A stretch of DNA of 64,000 nucleotides, taken from assembly GCA_036924085.1 (NCBI GenBank), contig JAVGWX010000013.1, positions 56,771,152 through 56,835,151 of the forward strand. The letters run 5' to 3'. Within the stretch, counting starts at the first letter, position 1. Every line of letters begins with the position of its first letter. A program made the translations under genes and the position numbers. Of the stretch, positions 49,576 through 61,500 are shown piece after piece. The notes under the pieces are model-generated. The model ran no database searches and was not told the DNA's origin. It was given only the letters and a program-made list of their open reading frames with translations. This DNA is from Ariolimax columbianus. Taxonomy: Eukaryota; Mollusca; Gastropoda; Stylommatophora; Arionidae.

Positions 49576-52500
49576 CTGAGGAAGAAATGATTTTCATCAA
49601 TACTTCAGAATATCTTATCAACTCAAAAATTATGTTATTTAATAACTGACATAATCATTTGGTTCTATTTACAACAGAATATCATGCTGTTATATCAGGT
49701 GTTTCCGGTTGTTCAAGATGGTGGTTGGTTTGAATTGACAGAACAGAGATTTATTACGTTTCAGATAAGTATTAGTGTTGAAAATTAATTTGTGTAATAA
49801 TAACTTAGTTGTGATTGTAGTTTATTGTAGCATACGTATTTTCAAATATAGTGGCCTTGTTATAACAGATAGTTAGTGACTTGACAGAATTAAATAGCGT
49901 GGAACAGTGAGCGGTAGTAACACTCAAGTAACACTAGGCCTAGTCGTTAGCGATACTTTGTAAATTTGTAAAAAGGTAAATACCAGCGACATTTTTTTTT
50001 TTTTTTTTTGGGCGTTTCTTTAAGAAGTATACATTTTATTAGGTATTAATATAACTTATTGGCTAACGGAAATAAACAGCAAAATTAGTATGGCCACTAA
50101 GACGAGACGAAATGCTGCGAAGAAAGGCCAAGTCAGATTATGTGATTTGTGTGGCAAAAATGTTAGTATTACTACAACGTTGGAAGATGTAGGAACCGTT
50201 TTATGTAGGATATGTAGAGTTGAAGAGAGGCAGGCACAAATGGAGTGCAATATAAGGGAAAATGAGAAGAGATTGGAGGAGATAGAAAAGAGGCAGATGG
50301 AAATAGAAGGGGAACAAGTGAAAATGGAGGAAATTTTAAAGAAGCTGCAGTCAAGGTGTAGTCAAGGAAGTAAGGGAGATTTGAGTGAGGAAACAGCTCA
50401 CAGGGCAGAGAGCTTTGGAGAGAAGTATGCACATATAGGTGAGGGGTCAGTATTGGTAGTAGGAGATTCAATGGTGAGAGAGGTTGGCAGACATTTGTCT
50501 AAACAACACAACATGTTTGAAAGAATGGATATTGGGGGAGCAAAAATAGAGGACATAGAGGGGAGAATAAAGAGGTTAGATGACAAAGGAAACAGTCATG
50601 TGGTAGTATTGGTAGGAACAAATAATGTAAAGAGAGATGGTACAGAAATAATTATGGATAAATATAAAAGTCTTATAAGAACACTTAAGGAAAAAAAGTT
50701 TAGAAAGGTCACAATGATGGGAATTTTAGACAGAGCAGATGGGTCAGACTATCTAGATAGCAAAATAATAGGTATCAACCTTAGGTTACAGGTGATGTGT
50801 GCGGACATGGGAATGGAATTTATTGATGTTAAAGTAGACAAAAGTAAAATGTTAGATAGGGGAGGTTTACATCTAAATGAGATAGGACAGCATGTTGTAG
50901 CAAAGTATATGTTCTATCATTGTGTTAGAAATTTAAACTAGTAAGGCCTATGAAGTATGAGACTAAAGATAGGCCTACAATAGGGTGCTATAGAGGATGT
51001 AGTCAAAGGGGTAAGTTGGTGTCAGGGAAGTGTGAAATACATAGTGGAAAAGCAAACACTAAAATGATAAAGCAGAAGCAAAAAGAGGAAAACCAACAAC
51101 ATTACAAACTAAAATGTTTTTATGCAAACGTGAGAAGCATAGTAAATAAAAGAGAAGAATTGGAACTGTATGTAGAAGAAGAAAAACCAGATATAATAGG
51201 GTTAACAGAATCATGGACATATGAGGAGATTGCAGATAGTGAACTTGAAATTGAGGGATATACAATGTTAAGGAAAGATAGGATAATTGGAGACAAGACT
51301 AAGGGAGGTGGCGTTTTATTATACTGTATAAATTCTGTTAATATAATGATCAAAGATTATTTATCATGTGGTAACAAAAATGAAAGTGTATGGGGAGAAA
51401 TAGAAAGTGGGGGTGAAAAAACAGTGATTGGAGTGTGCTATAGATGTCCATCAAGTCAAAAAGAGGAAGATGAGGAGCTGATTAGTAGCATAGCAAAGGC
51501 AAGTGAAGGGAAATTATTATTAATGGGAGATTTCAACTATCCAGAAATAAAATGGGATATGGCAGAAGCACTTGTAGAGTCAAAACCTTTTGTTAAGTGC
51601 ATAACTGACAATTTTTTAATTACAACATGCAGAAGCAGCCATCAGAGGCAAAAACATACTCGACCTACTTTTTACCACAGAGGAATGATTGAAAACGTTG
51701 CCGTTGGGGAACTGTTTGGATCAAGTGACCATCAAATCATCCGTTGGGATCTTATTGCAGGGAAAGAAGTAAACATAAACACGCGAACATATGACTACTC
51801 TAAGGCAGATGTTAAGAGGATGAAAGAGGCAGCAAACCACATAATCTGGAAAGATATTGTCGTAGGAACAGATGTTGAACAGGAGTGGGAAAGTTTTAAA
51901 ACAGTTCTAGAAACGCTAAAAGAGGAATGTGTTCCATGTAGGGAGGTAAACCCCAAGCGTAAAAAGTGGGTAACTAGATTTGTAGTGAAATGTAGAAGAG
52001 CAAAAAATAAAGCATGGAAAAAATATATAGAGGCAGATAAATCAAAAGAAACATATGTAAAATATTTGGACAAGCAGAACATATCTCAGAAAGTGAAAAA
52101 AACAACAAAAATAGACTTTGAAAAAAAACTTGCTCAGAGGATCAAGACTGACAGTAAAAGCTTCTTCCCTTATGTTAGAAATAAACAAAGAACGAAAGAC
52201 AAAGTAGGCCCTCTCATAGACAGTACAGGGAAAATAATAAGTGAGAATAGGGAGGCAGCTAATCTGCTCAATCAGTACTTTGGCACAGTCTTCACAAAAG
52301 AGGACTGCTCCAAGATCCCAGAGCCTATAGATATTTTTCAAAGAGACATGGATACAGCGGGATTAAGATCAATCTGTATTACAGAGGAAATGGTTTTTAA
52401 AAAATTGGAGGGGTTGAAAGTGAATAAATGTCCAGGTCAAGATGGTATTCATCCAAAATTGCTGTATGAAATTAGAGACCAACTAGCAAAACCATTGGCT

Positions 52501-55500
52501 ATATTATGTTCTCAATCACTTACAAAAGGGATTGTTCCACGGGATTGGAAAGATGCAGGAGTGATCCCCTTATTCGAAAAAGGCAAAAAATCAGATCCAG
52601 CAAATTATAGACCGGTGAGTTTAACGAGCATAGTCTGTAAATTATTAGAGTCAATAATCAAAGAAAACATTGTAATGCATTTAGACAAATTTAATCTAAT
52701 TAGAAATAGTCAGCATGGGTTTACTAGAGGGAGATCATGCTTAACAAATCTATTAGAATTCATGGAGGAGGTTACTAAAATCATAGATAAAGGGGAGCCA
52801 GTGGATGTTATTTATCTAGACTTTGCAAAGGCCTTTGATAGAGTACCTCATTAAAGATTATTTCGAAAGTTAAAATCACATGGAATAGGTGGGGAAGTTG
52901 CCAAATGGATTGAAAATTGGTTAACGGGAAGAAGGCAGAGGGTGGGCATAAATAAGGAGTACTCTGAGTGGTGTGAAGTGAAAAGTGGTGTGCCACAGGG
53001 CTCGGTTTTGGGACCAATTTTGTTCTTGATATATATAAAGGATTTGGACATTGATATGAGATCCATGATTGAAAAATTTGCTGATGACACAAAACTATGC
53101 AGTAGTGTCTCATCTAAAGCGGAAGTGGATATATTGATGTCGGATTTAGATAAAATTCGAGAATGGTCTGTCAGCTGGCAAATGGAGTTTAATGTAGATA
53201 AATGTACAGTCATCCACATGGGTAGATCCAATATGGAACGTAGTTACAGAATGGGAGAAAACAATTTAAGAAAGATAGTTAAGGAAAGGGACCTAGGGGT
53301 TATAATAGATCATACAGGAAAGGTGAGTGAGCAAGTTAAGGTAGCAGTGAAAAAGGCAAATGCAATGTTAGGTATGATAAAAAGAAATATTAAACATAGG
53401 AGCAAGGAAGTGATCGTCAAACTGTATAAAGCTTTAGTTAGACCTAGATTGGAGTACTGTGTACAGGTGTGGAGTCCTTATCATAGAGGGGACATAAACA
53501 TGCTAGAAAGAATACAAAAAAAGAGCGACAAAGATGATAGTGGGATTCCAGAATTACAGTTATGAGGAATGACTCAGAAAAACCGGCCTACAGTGTCTCG
53601 AAGAGAGAAGAATTCGTGGTGACTTAATACAGGTTTATAAGATGATCAAAAGAATCGATAAATTAGACTATAACAAGTTTTTTAAAATACAGCCACCTAC
53701 AATAACATGAGGGCATAGGTACAAGCTGACTAAAGAGAGGTCCAGGTTAGATATTAGGAAATATTTTTGTAGTCAGAGAGTGGTGTCTGCTTGGAATGCA
53801 TTGCCAGGGGAGGTAGTGGAGGCAGGGACAGTTAATGCATTTAAGAACAAACTGGATGCTCATAGCTTTTAGAGCAAGGTGATGTAAATGTAACTGGTAG
53901 TATACAGACTCTGCAAGGTCTTCTAAACCAGTATAAAGACGTTAAGTATAACTGACATCATTTGGTTATGTCTGCAATAGAAGAAGACAAGACAACATCC
54001 AAAAGAATTCTTCTTCTTAAAAAAGAGTAGTTGCCAGTTGAAAGAGGTCTTTTCACAAATAAGCCTGTGACAAAATTTTGTCTTGTGCAGACCAGCCAGT
54101 TCATTCGACATCTTTTTCTGCTTCTGTTTTACATCTGCAAGTTTTGCGAGAGCTTTTCTTGTTTACTGTACTGTTTCATCATATGGTTATAGAACATTTG
54201 TTTTGTATTTATAATATATGTGTCTAAATTACATCCAAGTTTCATTTTCAAAACACATCTTCAAGTCTAATATCCTTTTTTTTCTTCGTTGTTAGTTCTT
54301 AAACTCTGGCTATCAAGCCCTGAAAAGGACTTTGCAAGTAACAGGATGTAGCCCGGAGAACGGAATGCATTGTGTCTTAGTTTTCAGCCTGTCTAGATCA
54401 GTATGTTTCACCTGACCCTGATGGAAGCCACCAGCTATGAGTTGCTGGCTGTTGTCAGCTCATGCACTGCTGTATCTTAGCCCCAAATGAGAACACGAGG
54501 TAGGTGTCTTAATCAGTATGTTTCACCTGACCCTGATTACTCTTCGCTACAAACTATGGATAACCCTTACAAGTTGACATCTATGATACAAAGTGTGACA
54601 ACAAAGAACTTACATTTTGTCAACTCCTGCTCCGATTTGAAAGTTCCATCCTCATTGAATAATGTCCCAAAGGGGATATTCCTAGCTCCAGGTATATGAC
54701 CTCCTGGGCTATCTGAGCATAGGCAAGTATTTAGAGAGTTATTGATCTGTAACAGCAATATTTATTCACTTGCTCAAGCAAGAAACTATATAATGCGGCC
54801 ATGACTAACAACAATGGCAGAGTAACCTTAGAAAAATATATACTTTCTTGTTTATATTTTAAGTTCTCATAATTAATTAACTCTTTGATATATATATGTA
54901 TGTTTGTGCATACACAGAAGCCATCGGCTGTTGAAAATCGAGTAGGCTGTATGCTGCTGTCTGAGCAAAATTCATAAACGTAATGGTTATTTATATATAT
55001 ATATATATATAACACACACACACACGCACACATGAGGGGGCTTCAAATTAAAACCTTGAAAGTGGGATAGAAATGAGAAAAACCATGCCTTTGTATTGTA
55101 ACTTGTTAAAATGGTTGCTAAAGATGTCAAGAGTGTCCTGCATGTGCCCTCATGGTGCAGATGCACAACATGACACCATAATTACAGTTAAAAGATGGCC
55201 ACCTCACTAGTGACATGCACCAAAGAGGAGCAGCATTCTGTTTTTCATTTTTTTAGCAAATGGGTGAAACCTATAGAAATTCATTGACGAATGAAGGTCC
55301 AGTAATGAAGGTTTTGGAGATACTCAAAAGATGAGTCCACAACCCCCCTTCGCAATCATGATGCCTCTAAGACAACAGACTTTATACGAGATAGGACGTC
55401 ACCTCAACAATTGAGGAGGACGTGTGCTTCTGTCAGGGAGGCATTGGGCTGTCAAGGGCTGCCAGATCACAGCTAAAGGGATTACATCCTCATCATCATC

Positions 55501-58500
55501 ATGACAGACTATTCACGACCAGGTCAGGCACACCGAGTAGTGACCAAAGAGTTGATTGCAGCCATTGACCGCCTCGTAAATAAAAATTAAATTGTGAATG
55601 AAATTGCCGCACATCTGGACACCAGCCAAGGGTCAGCACACTACATCACCATGATGTGCTACAGTACCACAAAGTGTCTGCAAGGTAGATGCTATGGCAG
55701 CTTACTCCAGAATTGAAACAACTGCGCATTGATGTCTGTCCGAAGCTTTTGCAGTGTTTTGAAGCAGACGGTGATGGTTTCCTAGCAAGAATTGTTATTG
55801 GATGAAATCTGGGTTCACTACCAAGAGCCTGAAATGAAGAGAGAGCAAAGAATAGCTTCATCCATCCTCACCAAAACCGAAGAAGTTTTGCAAGCAGCAA
55901 TCCGCTGGAAGGTTATGCTGACTCTCTTTTGGGATGAACAAGGTGTTATTTTAGAGCACTACATGCCCAGGGGGAACACTGTCACCAGTGCTACATATAC
56001 ACATCTTCTCAACAATTACCCTTGACCTGCAATTAAATCTAAACGACGTGGATGTCTGAGTTACGGTGTGTGTGTGTGTGTATGTGTGTGTATATATATA
56101 TATATATATTTGTTGTCATCGATTTTTGAGTCCTACAACAGGTTTAGAGGAATCTAAAGTGCCTCGCTCCATCTCCATTTATCCGTCTAAGTTCGGCAAC
56201 AAGATTTTACTGTCACATCCCTAGAAACGTCTGTAATAAAATGATGAAGATATTCTTTGATTACCCTGTCTCTATTGTCAATTTTTTGGTATGTAAGGAT
56301 GTCTTGAACTGGACCAACGTGTCTCAGATTGTGGCCATACCTAGACAATCTCCTCCTTCTTGTTATTATCATATATATATATTTTACCACTTTCAAAGTT
56401 AATTACTAAACTGTGGAAGACCCTGAGATGCGTGGAAGTCCCCAACACCTTGACGGAGTTAATAGAGAGACTCCATCACAGCACCAGCGCAAGAGTTCAT
56501 CTTGTCAGGAACTAAAGGACACATCTCAACATTGTCTGGCATCTGCCAGGGATGTGTCCTAACACCATCGCTGTTCTGCAAAGCTATGGATTGGATACTT
56601 GCCCATATGTCAGTACTGGTTCCATATAGCAACCAAGGACTCTCTTTCTCAGTTCCAGAGACAATGTTTTGTTGCACAATATTCCTTTCATGGTCTGGAA
56701 GATAGATTTTTCTTGTACTATTCTGCACTTTATTTCGTAATTACATCTTCCATCTAATGTTATGTATGTACCCAGGTATTTAAATGTGTTAACTTGTCTC
56801 GATTCGGTCCCCTTCGCTTTGACACAGCATTTAGGAAAGTCCTGTTTCTTTGTCACTACCATCACTTCCGATTTCTTGTTTTAAGCTGAGACCTTTGTTT
56901 TCACTTTGCTGAACTACCATTTCCTGCAAGTCGGTTTTATTCTGAGCTATCAATATAATATCATCAGCATATCGTAAAATGGTAATGTTCTGTCTGCCAA
57001 TTGTTGTCTGTATATCTCTCAAGATAAACTCGCTGCATAGAGAGAACAGGTTGGAAGACAAAACACAATCTTGCCTCACAATAAATATACTAATCTTAAA
57101 TCAGTAACAGAAGCCAAGTATAAAAAGTAACTCCTTAACCATTTGAACCGTGGTCACCTGGCCTGTAAAACCCCACTCCCCTAGGCTCCTGAAGAAAAAA
57201 AGCCAAAAATGGACACCTGAACAAAACTAGTTACAATGACAAAACTAAGTGATCTGTTTCAATTATTTTTATCTCAAATAGACTAACCTGATCATCTCCA
57301 ATATTCCTGCTTATTATGCCAGTCCTCCCAGCATGTAGACCCATCCTTTAGGCACAGATAAGTTTCACAATATTTACACCACAATTTTGTCTTGACTTGT
57401 TTGAATGGTCTGTCTTTGTAGGCCATGTTTGGGAAGTCCTTGACATGCTTGTTAAATTTAAATGAGCCTACTACACAAACATTATTTCCTGTAGCTTTTG
57501 GAGACATTTGTGGATGATGGGAACCAACATTTTGCAGTCTCTGTTGTGCCTCGACACAGTTGTGAAGTTTTGCAGTAGCTGTTCTATAATCCCCAATGAG
57601 GGATAAACAAACTTCGTTCATGAACATCCCAAATGTCCTGTAGCGTCTTCCTGTTGTATTGTGGGGACTATAATGATCCATAAGTATGTGGGCATGTAAT
57701 AATGCCCACATAAAGAATTTCACAATTAGCCTCCTAGGTCAGCGATAATGCTGTTGTGTCTTGTTGAGACGACAAATTTGGTCGTTGATATCTGTGCCCC
57801 CCATGAAAGCATTATAGTCAATACAAAGTTGAGGAGTTGGAACATCTACAGCTGTTCCATCCTTTCTTCTCCTTCTAACAGTTCCAATTTCTGTTGGGTT
57901 GTGGTAGTTGGATATACAATTTACAGGTCTTTGGTCCATCCAGACAAGGCATACAATGTTGTTATGACAAATAAATTCGGAATGACCCCTGTCCATTTTC
58001 TTCTTTCCTGCCAGTACTTTAAGATAAAATTTCCTATTTGTCATTGCTGTACCTACAGCAAGTGTACCATAATCAGTATACAACTTGTCAAAGAGAGTTA
58101 CACTGTTGTAGAATCTGTACATAACAACAATATGGTTTTTGTTGACCAAATTCCCAGAAGCTAAAATTCTAATAATGACGCTACCAACACCACCAAGATC
58201 TGGAATAATATTGTCTGTTCAGTGTAGATTTCCAGAATCAGAATATATTCAGAACTTGCTTCACAAGCCATGTAAGCCTTTATTCCCCACTTTATGGGCT
58301 TTGACTTGATATACTGTTTGAAGGCAAGCCTGCTCTTCGAGGGGATCATACCTTCGTCTAAGCTCACGTGCTGTGATGGCGAATAATAGTGCCAACATTT
58401 TGGTAGCAACACATCCAACATAGGCCTTACTTTGTAAAGTTTATCTGCTTTATCCAAAGCCGGGTCCTGCTCATCAACAAGATGAAGAAAAGTCCAGAGA

Positions 58501-61500
58501 GCAAGGAAGCAATTACGGTCCATCACAGTGCGGAGATCAGGAGTATGAGACACGAAGTTAGCAGACGAGCTAGACCAGTACTCCTCGTAACATGGTTTCC
58601 TCACACTGTGTTCCATTTGAAGACGCAGTCCAAAGAATGCTTTCATCTCTGGCACTACTACACTTTAAAAATTGTTGGCATAGTAGCTGGTTGATTTCTT
58701 GCTTCTCACCTGCTCAGCACGTCAAGTTGTCCGCTCACACAAATTGTGCCAGAAATCATTATCCAGGAAAAGTTCCAAAAATTCACTGGCTTTACTTTCT
58801 GGATTAATAGTTTCTGGAATGTTCTTAGGGCCTATCTGCTCCATTAATATTGTGTCTACTGCAGACACAGGTTTGAATATATTTATTGGAGACCAACCTG
58901 CATCAAATTTACTAGAGACACTACCTGGAAGACGCCCCCTTCCATGCCCCTGTAAAACAGCCTGATCGCCAGAAAAATCAGGAACAGGGTAAGGTGTAGC
59001 TTCATCAGAGTCTAATGAACACATGTTATTATTCAAATGATCATCTGATTCAACTTCTATATCAGTTTCAGAATAGTTGCTATCTAAATGGAATTCATCG
59101 TCCTCCGAATCATTGAGAACAATCTCGACAGCTTGTTCCATTGTAAGCCTTTTAGAACGCTCATTTACTGGTTTTTCTGCATGTCTTTTCATCGTGAAAA
59201 TATTGTAAAAATGTGTCGCAATGTGATCAGTTCATGGGCGCCCCCATTTTAAAGTAACATTCCGGAAGTAGTATGCAAATTCTGCCGTATCTATCCATAC
59301 TATGCTGTTCTTATAAGATACGTATGCTCTACCCACAAACCTGTGACTCGGGGGGAGGGTTATGTACACACACATCCCGGTTCATAGGGATCACGGGTTC
59401 AAAGGGTTAAAATGAGCTCATAAAAATGTTGTTTTTGAGCACATATACTAAGGGTCAATGTGTTAACAGCAATTGTTTATAATCAGTATCAAACGAGGTC
59501 ACTAGTCATAACATAAAAGTGGAAAGTCACAACAAATAAGAAAATAAGATTTAATGGATAAGTAAAATTACCAAAAGCATCACAGGAAAAATCAGGAAAT
59601 AAAACAACTAAATGGTAGTGCAGAATATTTGAAGAACTGGTGTTAGAGAAAGATAGGTAAGCAGCCTGCTTAGGCAACAAGTGCCTGTCATGCCGACCGT
59701 TAATGAACAGAATGAGTGGCTGAGTCCCAGACTGCACGCAATGAGGATGATATCTTTCCTTGATGTTCATGACCTGCTTTGAAAGCAGGTGGGCGGGGAA
59801 CGTCCTTGGCAAGACCGGCCGTACAGAAAGGTAACACGAAAATGAAAACCACATTTCAAATGAAATGATGATTGATATGGTGGATACCGTCGCACTGTAA
59901 CATGGAAGGAAATGAGACAGCCGACAGTCTAAGCCCAAGAGGGAGCAAAACTGATATTTTGTAGCACAGATACAAGAAAAAAATAAAGCTAACAATTGCA
60001 TTAACTATCATTTGGATAGAAATGATTTGACTAACTTTTATCTGCTGCGTAGAAACTATCATATTGCCTAGCATCCATCACTTGTTCTGCTTTTGTGTCT
60101 ATGTTTTTCAACATAGATGTGAAGTCTCGCAGTAAATCTTTTCGGAAGTTTATAGAAAAAACTTGTTTCTGGAAGGATAACCACACAATTAATAACTTAG
60201 AAACATAAGGTATATATATCGACACATAAAATAAATATACGTAGAAAGTTGTCAGGGTAGACTTAGCTGAGTAGTTATCTTAAAAGTTTACTGACTCACA
60301 ACATAGACTGTAAAATGTTACACTTCCATCCCAGAATACACTAAAACTATTGTTAACCATTAAAACAAAATAATATAACTTATTGCATGAATAATGGTTA
60401 CACAATATTAACAAAAGAAAAGAACTTCTAACTAAATAAATAAAATATACTAAACTAAAGCAGAGGATTCAAGAACTAGCTGTTGATGGTACCTTCCATC
60501 CTATTACACCCAGGTTCTAAGTCTCCTATTTGAAATAAAATAAATCCTAAACTTAGTCTAATTCAATCGTATTACAAATCAGTAGTTCTATCTAACTCGT
60601 CTCCTGACGTGAACCGGGTTGTCTACGTTGGCGATCTGCCGTCCTCTGACAGGGTTGACTGCTTTAGGCTGTTGAGCGCACAAGCACGGGTTAACAAATG
60701 AGCTCCCGATGGAGACTAGAGACTTCGGGATTTATCCAAGGATTCTAGAAGAACCCCTTTTTGCCACGACCAGTTTCATGAACCTAGAAACTTCAATCAT
60801 AGAAGGGCCACCATTCTTCCAAGAGATGCAAGGTTATAGGTGTATGATGGGATAACCAACCCGTAAACGCTCTCTCTCCCGAATGCTGAATCTCTCATCT
60901 ACTATCTTTTTAGTCTTGGAAACCCAAAATAGCTGCCTAGTCGTCCTGCCCAGCTGGCTGGTTAGCCATCAATCTTATTTGGCCCCTCCCTTCTAGCGTC
61001 TTATTGCCTCAAATCTCTACATGTCACTGTCACTCCAAATGTGACAGCCTAACGTGGAAGTCCTTGTCATCAATCTTTCACCAGCCTTATATCTGGTACG
61101 AGACCGATACTAGGAATGGTTAGATCTAATACCTACTCCTAATCCAGACAAGTTTCAACTTATAGTAAACGCTAAATGTATTTATGATCACAAAAAAAGA
61201 GATAATTTGAACAAGGTCTCAACACATTTTAATCCCGCAAAAGACCACTAGTTTGAAAAGTTCATCCTTATCATGTGTACAGTTATCAATCAGTAGTGTA
61301 AGACTTTCAAGTGTTGCAGCAAAGGTAAACATATTCACCTTACCACATCGACAGCTCTTTGTCTATCATATCTTGAACGTATACCTAAAAAATGGAGTTT
61401 CCATGAGCCACTGGGTATATCACTTCCTCTGTGTATCTGTGGCATACAGTACAATCAATGTCCTGCATCTGGCTATTTTCAAAGAAGTTATGGCTCTATG

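Larger units (their letters stand above)
49698..53947 (+). mobile_element. Full-length CR1-like LINE in intron 5 of gene B
   Basis: The limits are set by comparison with copy A: 4700-4725 runs without interruption where copy B breaks at tatatca|ggtg (49697/49698) and resumes at ataactgac (53948). The insert has a leader of about 390 bp, ORF1, ORF2 and a short 3' region, total 4,250 bp. It lies antisense to the host gene. Lesions are few (see ORF2), so it is a young, nearly intact copy. No more than a base or so of target-site duplication is visible, as is usual for CR1. Confidence 0.93.

Noticed and set aside
59489..60001. 170-aa hydrophobic minus-strand open frame as a membrane protein
   Set aside because: Intronic, no match in the aligned part of copy A (14887-15070) where the frame is broken, and composition typical of translated AT-rich DNA.
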